36,481 nt of DNA from Propionibacteriaceae bacterium (lineage in GTDB: Bacteria > Actinomycetota > Actinomycetes > Propionibacteriales > Propionibacteriaceae): positions 1 through 36,481 of the forward strand of contig JAOPXN010000100.1 in the NCBI GenBank assembly GCA_025965155.1, given 5' to 3'. Under the pieces are notes generated by a model, which saw only the letters and a program-made list of their open reading frames with translations, did no database searches and was not told the origin of the DNA. The translations under genes were made by a program, and so were the position numbers. Shown here piece after piece: positions 1-9,968 of this stretch. How positions within the stretch are numbered: the stretch's first letter is position 1; every line of letters starts with the position of its first letter.

Positions 1-1569
1 CGGATCGCGATCGCGCCGTTTGCGGAGCTGGAACGCGCCCCGGAACACATCCACACCTATCGGCTGACGCCACTGGGTCTGTGGAACGCGCGCGCAGCCG
101 GCCATGACGCCGAGCAGGTGGTCGACACCTTGTTGACCTACAGCCGCTATCCGGTGCCGTCGTCGCTGCTGGTCGACGTCGCAGACACGATGGACCGGTA
201 CGGCCGGCTCCGGATCGAGAAGCATCCCAGCCATGGCCTGGTCCTGGTCAGCACCGACCGTCCCGTCCTCGCGGAGGTGCTGCGCAGCGCCAAGGTTAAG
301 GGGCTGGTCGGCGCGAGGATCGACGAGGACACGGTGATCATCCATCCGTCCGAGCGCGGCCACCTCAAGCAGGTACTGCTCAAGCTCGGCTGGCCGGCCG
401 AGGACCTCGCCGGCTACGTCGACGGTGAAGCCCATGCGATCGACCTGGACCAGTCCGGCTGGCACCTGCGCCCGTACCAGCAGCAGGCTGCCGAGTCGTT
501 CTGGCATGGCGGCTCGGGGGTCGTGGTTCTTCCTTGTGGTGCAGGGAAAACGATCGTCGGTGCTGCCTCCATGGCACAGGCCCGGGCGACCACGTTGATC
601 TTGGTCACCAACACCGTGTCGGCCCGCCAGTGGCGCGACGAGCTGATCAAGCGGACCACGCTGACCGAGGACGAGATCGGCGAGTACTCCGGAGCGAAGA
701 AGGAGATCAGGCCGGTCACCATCGCCACGTACCAGGTGATCACCACCAAGCGTGGCGGCGTGCACCCGCACCTGGAGCTGTTCGACGCCCGCGACTGGGG
801 CTTGATCATCTACGACGAGGTGCACCTGCTGCCTGCTCCGGTCTTCCGGATGACCGCTGACCTGCAGGCGCGCCGGCGGCTGGGGCTGACTGCGACCCTG
901 GTCCGCGAAGACGGGCGCGAGGGCGACGTGTTCTCGCTGATCGGACCGAAGCGCTTCGACGCGCCCTGGAAGGACATCGAGCAGCAGGGCTACATCGCGC
1001 CGGCCGACTGCGTCGAGGTGCGGGTCACGCTGAGTGACTCCGAGCGGATGACGTACGCGGTGGCTGAGCCGGATGTGAAGTACCGGCTGGCCGCCAGCGC
1101 CGAGTCCAAGACCGACGTCGTCGTCGACCTGGTGGCCAAGCACAAGGGGTTGCCGACCCTGGTGATCGGCCAGTACGTCGACCAGCTGGACGACCTGTCG
1201 CAGCGGCTGGGCGCACCGTTGATCAAGGGCGACACGACGGTCCGGCAGCGGGAGAAGCTGTACGAGCAGTTCCGGTCCGGCGAGATCGACCTGCTGGTGG
1301 TCAGCAAGGTGGCCAACTTCTCAGTCGACCTACCGAGCGCGCAGATCGCCATCCAGGTGTCGGGGGCGTTCGGCTCGCGGCAGGAGGAGGCGCAGCGGCT
1401 GGGTCGGCTGCTGCGGCCGAAGTCCGACGGGGTCAGCGCCCGGTTCTACGCCGTGGTCTCCCGGGACACCGTGGATGCCGAGTTCGCCCAGCACCGGCAG
1501 CGGTTCCTGGCCGAGCAGGGCTACGCCTACCGCATCCTGGACGCAGAGGACGCCGTCGCGCCCGACTGA
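1..1569 (+). CDS. XPB/ERCC3-type DNA repair helicase (5' end outside window)
   Basis: Superfamily 2 ATP-dependent DNA helicase of the bacterial XPB family, expected to unwind DNA in the cytoplasm in a repair role. The reading frame is open from base 1, so the true start lies upstream; the first 39 codons seen here already match the family's N-terminal domain (RIAIAPFAELERAPEH and so on). Walker A PCGAGKT is at 532-552, the DEVH box of motif II at 814-825, a GLTATL motif III about 30 codons later, and the C-terminal helicase lobe ends with the motif VI signature EEAQRLGRLLRP. The last residues follow closely after motif VI, so the C-terminus looks complete. Actinobacterial members are about 540-560 residues; 522 are visible, so few residues are missing. 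Family assignment is firm; the biological role is known mainly by analogy with archaeal and eukaryotic XPB. Confidence 0.95.
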   Translation, partial: RIAIAPFAELERAPEHIHTYRLTPLGLWNARAAGHDAEQVVDTLLTYSRYPVPSSLLVDVADTMDRYGRLRIEKHPSHGLVLVSTDRPVLAEVLRSAKVKGLVGARIDEDTVIIHPSERGHLKQVLLKLGWPAEDLAGYVDGEAHAIDLDQSGWHLRPYQQQAAESFWHGGSGVVVLPCGAGKTIVGAASMAQARATTLILVTNTVSARQWRDELIKRTTLTEDEIGEYSGAKKEIRPVTIATYQVITTKRGGVHPHLELFDARDWGLIIYDEVHLLPAPVFRMTADLQARRRLGLTATLVREDGREGDVFSLIGPKRFDAPWKDIEQQGYIAPADCVEVRVTLSDSERMTYAVAEPDVKYRLAASAESKTDVVVDLVAKHKGLPTLVIGQYVDQLDDLSQRLGAPLIKGDTTVRQREKLYEQFRSGEIDLLVVSKVANFSVDLPSAQIAIQVSGAFGSRQEEAQRLGRLLRPKSDGVSARFYAVVSRDTVDAEFAQHRQRFLAEQGYAYRILDAEDAVAPD

Positions 1570-1637
1570 CCTGCGGCGTTCTTCGAGCCTGTGCCCGGCA
1601 TTCCGGCGTACCCTCATAGCACAGCGAGGAGGATCCA

Positions 1638-1895
1638 ATGGCCAGTGTCACCAGACGACGTGCGCGACGGACCGCCAAGAAGCTCGACCCGCAGCGGGAG
1701 TCGGCTGTCAGGGCCTACCGGCGGCTGCGCCGGCAGCGCGGCGGGTGGTTCGGCGAGCCACCGTTCCCCGATGAACCTGAAGGTGGCGCCGGGGTGCGGG
1801 AGCCGCGTCGGCCACTGCCAACGATGCCGACCCAGTCGATGGCGCTGGAGCCGCCGCTGCTGGACCAGCTGGACCTTCGCGCGTCCGCTCTCTGA
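1638..1895 (+). CDS. small basic protein of unknown function
   Basis: An 85-residue protein I cannot assign to a family. Its first 45 residues are very rich in Arg and Lys (RRRARRTAKK near the start, YRRLRRQRGG near 33-42), as in a nucleic-acid-binding helix, followed by a Pro/Glu-rich acidic-to-neutral tail. The support for a real gene is a perfect Shine-Dalgarno AGGAGG about 6 bases before the ATG, and its position filling the gap between the helicase and the convergent NUDIX gene without overlap. A TACCCT hexamer at 1609-1614 could be a -10 element. It has no signal peptide or membrane segment. It may be co-transcribed with the helicase 68 bases upstream. Function unknown. Confidence 0.6.
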   Translation: MASVTRRRARRTAKKLDPQRESAVRAYRRLRRQRGGWFGEPPFPDEPEGGAGVREPRRPLPTMPTQSMALEPPLLDQLDLRASAL

Positions 1896-1898
1896 GCC

Positions 1899-2480
1899 TC
1901 AGCTGTCGTGCTTGGTCGCGGCGACGGCAAGGGTCGACTCCTCCTGGTCACCCAGGTCGAGCGGCCATCGGCTCGGGTCCCCGGCGATGTCCCAGAGCTG
2001 GAGCAGCTCGGCCGGCCAGATCCATGCATCCGTCCTGGCCAGCTCGTCTGCTGACCACCAGCGGCTCTGCTGCAGCGTGAGCTGTTCCTCCTCGGTGTGC
2101 CCGGCGATGTCGACGTCGAAGTTGGCGACCCGGGCGAAGAAGAACGCTTCGTCCTGCTCGATCACCTGGTCGGAGTAGCCGTGCAGGATGTGTCGCCGAG
2201 CCACCGGTCCGAGCAGGTGCTCGGGCGGCATCAGGTAGCCGGTCTCCTCGGCCACCTCACGCACCGCCGCGTCGACCTCGCTCTCGCCCGGGTCGATCCC
2301 GCCGCCCGGGGTCACCCACCAGCGGAACTCCGGCAATCCCGGGTCGCTGTCCTCGAAGAGCAGCGTCTCGTTGTCGGCGTTGACCATGATCACCCGCACG
2401 GTGCTCCGGGCCTTGCGTGGCCGGTCCGCTGGATCGTCGGGGATCGGGAACTGCGGCCTGCTGATGTCGTCAGTCGTCAT
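1899..2480 (-). CDS. NUDIX hydrolase
   Basis: A 193-residue pyrophosphohydrolase of the NUDIX superfamily, which cleaves nucleoside diphosphates linked to another moiety in a Mg-dependent reaction. The complete NUDIX box GX5EX7REUXEEXGU is present at residues 60-82 (GGGIDPGE, then REVAEETGY), preceded by a typical RVIMVN beta strand and the RWWVTPGG lead-in. The start is set at the ATG at 2480 because GGGGAG lies about 7 bases upstream; an in-frame start at 2543 would add 21 residues with no family resemblance. It is transcribed away from the HelD-like gene, with a 278-base divergent intergenic region between them. Substrate cannot be told from sequence. Confidence 0.9.
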   Translation of the reverse strand: MTTDDISRPQFPIPDDPADRPRKARSTVRVIMVNADNETLLFEDSDPGLPEFRWWVTPGGGIDPGESEVDAAVREVAEETGYLMPPEHLLGPVARRHILHGYSDQVIEQDEAFFFARVANFDVDIAGHTEEEQLTLQQSRWWSADELARTDAWIWPAELLQLWDIAGDPSRWPLDLGDQEESTLAVAATKHDS

Positions 2481-2686
2481 GTTGTCTCCCCGGGCCCGCT
2501 GATCGCGATGTCCCACTTGGCACGATGTCTGGACCCTCAGCATGCCCTACGGCTCCCCGGGCGCTGGCTGCGCCGCCGCGATGAAGTCCAGAAATCTGCC
2601 CCTCGTCGTCCCGAATGACCCCGCAGCACGGTGTGTCGGCCGGCGGCCCGCGACGAGCGTCAGCTTTATGGACGCCGTTAATCCCA

Positions 2687-2715
2687 TGGACGGCTCTCCC
2701 GGCCGCGTGTAACGT
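2687..2715 (+). promoter_or_regulatory. candidate promoter for the HelD/HelR gene
   Basis: TGGACG at 2687-2692 and TAACGT at 2710-2715 are separated by exactly 17 bases and lie 43 bases before the chosen start of the HelD-like gene. The -10 fits the actinobacterial TANNNT pattern; the -35 is only a partial match. I see no rifamycin-associated element (GGGGCTTGCA-type dyad) here, unlike many known helR promoters. Confidence 0.35.
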
Positions 2716-2758
2716 GGCGCCTCGCCCCAGACACCCGCCGAGCATCGGAGATCTCTGC

Positions 2759-4798
2759 ATGCCCGCAGCCGACGACAGTGACATCCTGACCGCCGAACGG
2801 CAGCATCTGCTGGACTCCAGGGCGGCGCTGAACCGGATGCGGGAGCACACCGCCGGCCTGGACGCCCAGGGCGGGGACCGCGTCTCCACCGAACACCTCA
2901 AGCAGGCCCTCTACCGACGGATGAAGGCGCTGGAGGACGACCCGACGGTCCCCCTGTTCTTCGGCCGGCTCGACTACGCCACCGAGCTGGGAGCCGACCA
3001 CGACGAGACGCTCTACATCGGCCGGCGGCACGTAGTCGGCGAGGCCGGCGGCGAGCCGATGGTGATCGACTGGCGGGCGGGCATGTCGTTGCCGTTCTAC
3101 CAGGCTCGCCCCGGCGACCCGATGCGCGCGCGGCTGCGCCGGCGGTTCGGCTTCCACGCCGGCCAGCTGACCGCCTACGAGGACGAGGACCTGGTCCGCC
3201 CGGCCTCGGCGGCAAGCTCGGAGATCTTGGAGTCCGAGATCGAGCGTCCCCGGACCGGACCGATGCGGGACATCGTCGCCACCATCCAACCCGAACAGGA
3301 CAGCATCGTCCGAGCAGGTCTGGCCCAGTCGCTGTGCGTTCAGGGGGCGCCTGGCACCGGTAAGACCGCCGTCGGGCTGCACCGCGCCGCGTATCTGCTG
3401 TATGCGTTCCGTGACCAGCTGTCCAGGTCCGGCGTGCTGGTGGTGGGCCCCAACGACAGCTTCTTGTCCTACATCGCCGACGTGCTGCCGGCGCTGGGCG
3501 AGATCGACGCCACCCAGGCCACCGTCACCTCACTGGTCAGCGCCGCCACCAAGGTCAGCGTCACCGGCCTGGACACCGTGCCGGCCGCGTTGATCAAGGG
3601 CGATGCCCGGATGGCGGAGGTACTCCGCCGGGCGGTCTGGGGGCATCTCGGCACCCCGTCGACCACGCTGGTGGTGCCGCGCGGGGCGCACCAGTGGCGG
3701 GTGGCGGCGTACCTGGCGGAGGAGATGGTCGGGGAGCTGAAGACCCGCGGGGTCCGCTACGAGGCGGGTCGGGCGATGCTGCCGCAGCGCCTCGCGCACC
3801 AGATCCTGCTCCGGATGGAGGCCGCCGGCGACTCCCCCGACGACCGGGTCCAGAACGCGGTGGCCCGGAGCCGTCCGGTGAAGACGTACGCCGATTCGCT
3901 CTGGCCGGCCCTGAACCCGGCCAAGCTCGTCCTCCGGCTGCTCACCGACGCGGACTTCCTGGCCGGCGCGGCCGACGGCATCCTGACGGCCGAGGAGCAG
4001 CAGACCATCCTGAGCCGCAAGCCGGCCCGCTCGGTCACGTCAGCTCGCTGGTCGTTGGCCGACGCGGTGCTGATCGACGAGGCGGCCGACCTGCTGCACC
4101 GTACGCCGAGCCTCGGACACGTGATCATCGACGAGGCTCAGGACCTCTCCGCCATGCAGCTCCGGGCGGTCGGCCGGCGGGCCAGCACCGGATCGGTCAC
4201 CGTCCTGGGTGACCTGGCCCAGGCCACCACCCCGTGGGCCACCCGCTCCTGGGAGGAGTCGCTGACCCACCTCGGCCAGCCGGACACCGTGATCGAGGAG
4301 CTCGTCGCCGGCTTCCGGGTCCCGGGCGCCGTGATCGACTTCGCGGCCCTGCTGCTGCCCAGCATCGCGCCGGCCCTGACGCCTCCGCACTCGGTCCGTC
4401 GTAGCCGCGGCGAGCTGGACCTGCGCCGCGGCACAGCGCCGCTGGACGACCTCGTCGACGCGACCCGGGCCGCGCTCGAGCAGGAAGGCACGGTCGGCGT
4501 GATCGTGCCGGACGCCTCCGTCCAGCCGGTACGCACAGCGCTGGAGCAGCAACGGATCCGCTACGACCTCCTCGGGGAGGATGCGCAGATCTTCGACTCC
4601 AGAGTTGATCTTGTCCCGGCGTCGTTGGCCAAGGGTCTGGAGTTCGACCACGTGGTGCTGCTGGAGCCGCACGACATCGTGGCAGGCGAGCCGGACGAGG
4701 TCACCGGGCTGCGCCGGCTGTACGTCTGCCTGACCCGGGCGGTGACCTCGCTGGTGGTCGTGCACGCCCACGACCTGCCCGCCGTGCTCGCTGCCTGA
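2759..4798 (+). CDS. helR: HelD/HelR-type RNA polymerase recycling ATPase (UvrD-like)
   Basis: A 679-residue superfamily 1 ATPase of the HelD family, which pries stalled RNA polymerase off nucleic acid; actinobacterial HelR members also displace rifamycins. The N-terminal 90 residues are helical and charged, as expected of the arm inserted into the secondary channel. Next comes the family block around VIDWRAGMSLPFYQA, then Walker A GAPGTGKT at residues 196-203, the Walker B/DEAQ motif VIIDEAQDLSAMQ, the motif VGDLAQATTPW-like segment, and the C-terminal AKGLEFDHVVLLEP and YVCLTRA motifs of UvrD-like enzymes. The start at 2759 is preceded by GGAG about 9 bases upstream; the longer in-frame start at 2615 adds 48 residues unlike the family. 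It ends 6 bases from the convergent ldcA-like gene. HelD-family call is firm; the rifampicin role is inferred. Confidence 0.88.
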   Translation: MPAADDSDILTAERQHLLDSRAALNRMREHTAGLDAQGGDRVSTEHLKQALYRRMKALEDDPTVPLFFGRLDYATELGADHDETLYIGRRHVVGEAGGEPMVIDWRAGMSLPFYQARPGDPMRARLRRRFGFHAGQLTAYEDEDLVRPASAASSEILESEIERPRTGPMRDIVATIQPEQDSIVRAGLAQSLCVQGAPGTGKTAVGLHRAAYLLYAFRDQLSRSGVLVVGPNDSFLSYIADVLPALGEIDATQATVTSLVSAATKVSVTGLDTVPAALIKGDARMAEVLRRAVWGHLGTPSTTLVVPRGAHQWRVAAYLAEEMVGELKTRGVRYEAGRAMLPQRLAHQILLRMEAAGDSPDDRVQNAVARSRPVKTYADSLWPALNPAKLVLRLLTDADFLAGAADGILTAEEQQTILSRKPARSVTSARWSLADAVLIDEAADLLHRTPSLGHVIIDEAQDLSAMQLRAVGRRASTGSVTVLGDLAQATTPWATRSWEESLTHLGQPDTVIEELVAGFRVPGAVIDFAALLLPSIAPALTPPHSVRRSRGELDLRRGTAPLDDLVDATRAALEQEGTVGVIVPDASVQPVRTALEQQRIRYDLLGEDAQIFDSRVDLVPASLAKGLEFDHVVLLEPHDIVAGEPDEVTGLRRLYVCLTRAVTSLVVVHAHDLPAVLAA

Positions 4799-4804
4799 GT
4801 ACGG

Positions 4805-5725
4805 TCAGGCCAGGGTCAGGACTGCGGCGTGCCCGGCCGTGGCGTTCAGCCGGACCTGGGCGCCCAGCGGCAAGGCCAGGTTGCGGACTCCGTGGCCCAC
4901 CTGAGCGCCACGCAGGATCGGCACCCCGAGGACGTCGAGCCGGTCCGCCACCACGTGCTCGATCAGGGTAGGTTCGGCCGACTCCGCGAAGTCGCCGATC
5001 ACGATCCCGACCACCCGGTCGAACCAGCCCGCTCGCAGCAGCTGGGTCAGCATCCGGTCGACCCGGTACCCGTCTTCGGCCACGTCCTCGAAGACCGCAA
5101 TCCGCGGCTCGGTCGGGATCGGCTCGACGCCGAGGTCGCTGGCGACCAGGCTCAGGTTGCCACCGACCAGCCGCCCCTCCACCAGGCCCCGATGGACCGA
5201 CGGTCCGCGGGCCAGCACGGTTCCCGGCTCTGCGTGTCCCAGAAGCAGCTTCTGCAGTTGCGCCACGCTCGGCGCGTCATTGAGCTGGGTCAGGGACGCG
5301 ACGACCGGTCCATGGATCGTCACCTGGCCGAGTTCCCGGCCAACGCGTGTATGCAGCGCGGTGATGTCGGAGAATCCCACCAGATGCTTGGGTCCCGCGG
5401 CGCGGAGCCGGTCGAAGTCGATTCTGTCCACCATCCGCTGCGCGCCGTAGCCGCCGCGGGCAGCCCAGACGGCGGAGGTGGCCGGATCGGTCCAGGCGGC
5501 GGTGAAGTCGGCAGCCCGGGTCCGGTCGTCGGCGGACAGATAGCTCAGCCGCTTGTGGCTGCCCAGGGCGTGCTGCCCGTACCGGACCTCAAGCCCCCAC
5601 GACTCGAGGATGGCAGCCCCGGCGCGGACGCGGTCCGCGTCGAAGGGCCCACTCGGCGCCACCACGGTGACCACATCACCGGCAGCCAGCGGAGCCGGCC
5701 AGCGGCGGCCGCCCGGGTCAGCCAC
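4805..5725 (-). CDS. ldcA: LD-carboxypeptidase (muramoyltetrapeptide carboxypeptidase, S66)
   Basis: A 306-residue serine peptidase of family S66, which removes the terminal D-Ala from murein tetrapeptides during peptidoglycan recycling. The nucleophile lies in GFSDITALH (Ser119), and the partner residues are Glu213 (VFED) and His278 (GHGVRNLALPLG), all in the order and spacing of the family. There is no signal peptide, so the enzyme is cytoplasmic. The GTG start at 5725 sits one base after the stop of the DUF4031 gene, so translation is probably coupled. It is the last gene of a four-gene operon (dipeptidase, cutC, DUF4031, ldcA), whose two peptidases suggest peptide salvage from cell-wall turnover. 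Length is normal for the family. Confidence 0.93.
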   Translation of the reverse strand: MADPGGRRWPAPLAAGDVVTVVAPSGPFDADRVRAGAAILESWGLEVRYGQHALGSHKRLSYLSADDRTRAADFTAAWTDPATSAVWAARGGYGAQRMVDRIDFDRLRAAGPKHLVGFSDITALHTRVGRELGQVTIHGPVVASLTQLNDAPSVAQLQKLLLGHAEPGTVLARGPSVHRGLVEGRLVGGNLSLVASDLGVEPIPTEPRIAVFEDVAEDGYRVDRMLTQLLRAGWFDRVVGIVIGDFAESAEPTLIEHVVADRLDVLGVPILRGAQVGHGVRNLALPLGAQVRLNATAGHAAVLTLA

Positions 5726-5726
5726 G

Positions 5727-6008
5727 TCAGCCTCCCGACCGACCGAGCCGGGAGATCTTGCGCCGGCGCAGGCCCGAGCGGTGCAGCAGGGCGACGATCT
5801 CCCGCGAGGTCACCAGTACGGCACCGGCGTCCAGCGCCTGGCTGTGCCGGTCGGCGATCACGTCGTAGTGGTCACGCTCGAACGCGCGGGGCGGAATGCC
5901 GAGCGCAGCAGCGAAGTCGTGCAGCTCGTCGTAGGAGGTGTCGCTGACCATGTGGGCCCAGAGCCGACCGTGCCCGGGCCAGTCCGGTGAGTCGATGTAG
6001 ACGGTCAC
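5727..6008 (-). CDS. DUF4031 domain protein
   Basis: A 93-residue protein of the DUF4031 family, small cytoplasmic actinobacterial proteins of unknown function. The signature is all there: an opening [17 protein letters not shown], then HMVSDTSYDELHDFAAALG, the FERDHYDV block and a C-terminal basic SGLRRRK tail. The GTG start at 6008 shares the four bases GTGA with the cutC stop codon, which fixes the start well although the frame stays open further upstream inside cutC. The conserved Asp, His and Asp residues hint at a metal or nucleotide site, but this is only an inference. Located between cutC and ldcA. Confidence 0.9.
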   Translation of the reverse strand: MTVYIDSPDWPGHGRLWAHMVSDTSYDELHDFAAALGIPPRAFERDHYDVIADRHSQALDAGAVLVTSREIVALLHRSGLRRRKISRLGRSGG

Positions 6009-6715
6009 GTGGCCGGGGCGCCGCGACGTACGACGTCGTCGATCAGGCCTCGCCAGCTCCCCACCAGGTCCGCGTCGACGTAGGCCTTCCAGGAGCCGCC
6101 CGGGCGTGCCGAGGAGCCGATGTGGAAAGCCCGGACGCCGGCCCGGGCCAGCCACGGCACGTGCTCGGCCAGCAGTCCGCCGCCCGCCATGATCATCGAC
6201 TGGGCGAACGGATCGGACCGGGCCCGCTGGACCAGCTCGTCCAGACCTTCGGCCACCCCGCGTGCCGACCCTGCGGTGAGTACCTGGTCGAGACCGGGAA
6301 GGGTGGCAAGGGTGCGCCAGGCGCGGTCAGTGGAGAAGCACGAGTCGACGGCGCGGTGGAACGTCCAGCCAAAGTCGGGCTCGCCGACGATCTCGCGGAC
6401 CACGTCGGCGTCGATGTCAGTGTGCGCGTTGAGGAAACCGAGCACCACCCCGTCCGCGCCGACCGACCGGTACGCGTCGACCAGACCACGGAGCCGCACC
6501 ACCTCGCCGCCATCGGTGCCGAACCCTTCCCGCAGCCGGAGCATCACCCGGATCGGCAGGCTGGTGGCGCGGCGCACCTGGCCGACCAGCGCCGGCTCCG
6601 GCGACAACCCGTCGAAGTCCATCGACCCGACCAGTTCGATCCGGTCGGCGCCACCGGCCTCGGCCCGTTCCGCGTCGGCCGCATGCAGCGCGATCACCTC
6701 CAGCAGACCGCTCAC
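6005..6715 (-). CDS. cutC: CutC family copper homeostasis protein
   Basis: A 236-residue TIM-barrel protein of the CutC family. The family was named for copper tolerance in E. coli, but the biochemical role is still unclear. Hallmarks are [26 protein letters not shown] at the N-terminus (seen as [12 protein letters not shown] then GADRIELV), the VMLRLREGF strand, [18 protein letters not shown] and LTAGSARG followed by IMAGGGL, which are the CutC core strands. The GTG start at 6715 overlaps the upstream dipeptidase stop by four bases (GTGA), and its own stop overlaps the DUF4031 start in the same manner. Nothing in this operon is clearly linked to copper, so its partners here are peptidases rather than metal transporters. 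Confidence 0.93.
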   Translation of the reverse strand: MSGLLEVIALHAADAERAEAGGADRIELVGSMDFDGLSPEPALVGQVRRATSLPIRVMLRLREGFGTDGGEVVRLRGLVDAYRSVGADGVVLGFLNAHTDIDADVVREIVGEPDFGWTFHRAVDSCFSTDRAWRTLATLPGLDQVLTAGSARGVAEGLDELVQRARSDPFAQSMIMAGGGLLAEHVPWLARAGVRAFHIGSSARPGGSWKAYVDADLVGSWRGLIDDVVRRGAPAT

Positions 6716-7890
6716 GGCTGGACCGCTCCCACCGTCGGACCGTCGAGCTGTTCCAGGGTGGCGATCGAGGGGCCGCGCCGCTGCCGCAGCCCCAGCGCGA
6801 CGTCCTCGGCGGCCCGCATGGTACGAGTGATGTTGCGGTGGCCCAGCTTGGCGAGGTCGTCATCGGACCAGCCCTGCTCCCGGAGCGCGTCGAACAGGGC
6901 CGGGTAGGCCGACACGTCGGATAGGCCGTCGGGGACCTGGGTCACCCCGTCGAAGTCGCCGCCGATGCCGATGTGGTCGATGCCTGCCACGTCTCGGATG
7001 TGCTCACAGTGCGCCACCACGTCGGCCAGGGTCGCAGTGGGCGGCCGGCTCGGGTAGCGCTCGATGAAGGCCTCCATCGCGGCCAGGTCGCGGACGTCCA
7101 CCCCTGCCTCGGCGGCTGCGGCGTTGACCTGGAGTCCCCACTCCCGTACGGCGGGGCTGACAAAGCCGGGCACGAAGGTCACCATGCAGGTGCCGCCGTT
7201 CGCAGCCAGGGAGGCGAGCACGTCGTCCGGTACGTTGCGCGGATGGTCGCAGACGGCCAGCGCCGAGGAGTGGGAGAAGATCACCGGCGCCTGCGAGGTC
7301 TCCAGCGCATGCCGCATGGTCGTCGGAGCGACGTGGGACAGGTCGACCAGCATGCCGAGCCGGTTCATCTCACCGACCACCTCGCGGCCGAACGCGCTGA
7401 GCCCGCCCACCCGAGGGGCATCGGTGGCCGAGTCCGCCCAGGGGGTGTTCTCGTTGTGGGTCAGGGTCATGTACCGCACCCCGAGCCGGTAGAGCGAGCG
7501 CAGGGTGCCGAGCGAGTTGTCGATGGAGTGGCCGCCCTCGGCACCCATCAGGCTGCCGATCTGCCGGCCCGACTGCAGGGTCTGCTCGAGCCCGTCGGCG
7601 CTGGTGACCAGCACCAGGTCGTCGGGATAGCGGCTGATCATCGAGTAGACGGCGTCGACCTGCTCCAGCGTCGCGGTCACCGCCCGCTGGCCGGTCAGGC
7701 TGCAGGGCACGTACACCGACCAGAACTGCGCACCGAGCCCGCCAGCGCGCATCCGCGGCAGATCGGTGTGCAGCTGCGGCTGGGCGACGCTGATGTCCAC
7801 CGCGTCGAAGTCGTAGTGCACCTTCCGCATGGCCCAGGGGAGGTCGTTGTGCCCATCGACAACCGGGATGAACGTGCTCACGAGAGCCAT
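6712..7890 (-). CDS. membrane dipeptidase (renal dipeptidase family, M19)
   Basis: A 392-residue zinc dipeptidase of family M19, which hydrolyses dipeptides including those with a C-terminal D-amino acid. The metal-binding DGHND (His14, Asp16) follows the start closely; the bridging Glu is in MGAEGGHSI; further ligands fall in DLSHVAP and FSHSSA, and the C-terminal half has GIGGDFDG. I chose the ATG at 7890 because the family begins a few residues before DGHND. The alternative GTG at 7959 lies inside a hairpin that looks like the groL terminator. It is the first gene of a minus-strand operon with cutC, DUF4031 and ldcA. No signal peptide is visible, so it is probably cytoplasmic despite the family name. 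Confidence 0.92.
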   Translation of the reverse strand: MALVSTFIPVVDGHNDLPWAMRKVHYDFDAVDISVAQPQLHTDLPRMRAGGLGAQFWSVYVPCSLTGQRAVTATLEQVDAVYSMISRYPDDLVLVTSADGLEQTLQSGRQIGSLMGAEGGHSIDNSLGTLRSLYRLGVRYMTLTHNENTPWADSATDAPRVGGLSAFGREVVGEMNRLGMLVDLSHVAPTTMRHALETSQAPVIFSHSSALAVCDHPRNVPDDVLASLAANGGTCMVTFVPGFVSPAVREWGLQVNAAAAEAGVDVRDLAAMEAFIERYPSRPPTATLADVVAHCEHIRDVAGIDHIGIGGDFDGVTQVPDGLSDVSAYPALFDALREQGWSDDDLAKLGHRNITRTMRAAEDVALGLRQRRGPSIATLEQLDGPTVGAVQP

Positions 7891-7957
7891 CTTGTCGTAT
7901 CGGTACCCGATCGGGGCCACAGCGGCCGTGTCGGCCGAGGCAACTGCGGCGAAACGC

Positions 7958-7988
7958 ACGATGGCGGCCCCGTCGGGACCGCCATCGT
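7958..7988 (-). terminator. hairpin downstream of groL
   Basis: An inverted repeat 34 bases after the groL stop: ACGATGGCGG pairs with CCGCCATCGT, extended after one mismatch by CCC/GGG, with a 3-base loop. Only a short TTT follows on the minus strand, so it is a weak intrinsic terminator or an RNA-stabilising 3' end. It separates the very highly expressed groL from the dipeptidase operon. Confidence 0.55.
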
Positions 7989-8021
7989 GTGAGTGTCTGA
8001 GCGGAGCTCAGGTGCGTGGAC

Positions 8022-9692
<1,671 letters not shown>

Positions 9693-9768
9693 CTAGTTGG
9701 CATGGATGAAGGTTCTCCCAAACGATGCCCGCGACGGACGACCCCAGAGGATCTCACCGCTTGTAGAG

Positions 9769-9795
9769 GTGGCACTCTCACATGGAGAGTGCTAA
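9769..9795. promoter_or_regulatory. CIRCE operator (groL-proximal)
   Basis: The HrcA-binding element TTAGCACTC-N9-GAGTGCTAA: the right half GAGTGCTAA is perfect, the left half reads GTGGCACTC (7 of 9), with the canonical 9-base spacer. It lies upstream of groL on the same side as a second copy. Confidence 0.9.
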
Positions 9796-9802
9796 GTCAG
9801 TT

Positions 9803-9829
9803 TTAGCACTCCCCCCATGAGAGTGCAAA
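9803..9829. promoter_or_regulatory. CIRCE operator (groL-distal)
   Basis: A second HrcA element: the left half TTAGCACTC is perfect, the right half reads GAGTGCAAA (7 of 9 or better), spacer 9 bases. The two CIRCE centres are 34 bases apart, about three helical turns, which would let two HrcA dimers bind on the same face of the DNA. Confidence 0.9.
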
Positions 9830-9878
9830 CACTTCTTGGCGGGCCCGGACTCCCGTGTCGGAGGAGTTCTTTAGGCTG

Positions 9879-9960
9879 GGAATGTATTCCTGACCAGTGA
9901 GGCCGGGGATGGGTTCCGGACCAGTGAGGCCCGGGAATGTTTTGCCGACCAGTGAGGTTC
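9879..9960 (+). repeat. three imperfect 27-28 bp tandem repeats before the exporter gene
   Basis: The unit is roughly GGGAATGTNTTCC followed by GACCAGTGAGG. The invariant core GACCAGTGAG occurs at 9892-9901, 9919-9928 and 9947-9956, so the periods are 27 and 28 bases. The last copy ends 8-9 bases before the exporter ATG and supplies its GAGG ribosome-binding motif. Variable parts differ at several places, so this is not a recent exact duplication. Confidence 0.85.
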
Positions 9961-9968
9961 GCGAAGTC

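Noticed and set aside
7891..7959. GTG at 7959 as the dipeptidase start
   Set aside because: It lies in the groL terminator hairpin and adds residues not seen in the family.
9879..9960. Triple repeat as a CRISPR fragment
   Set aside because: Units are contiguous and degenerate with no unique spacers and no cas genes.
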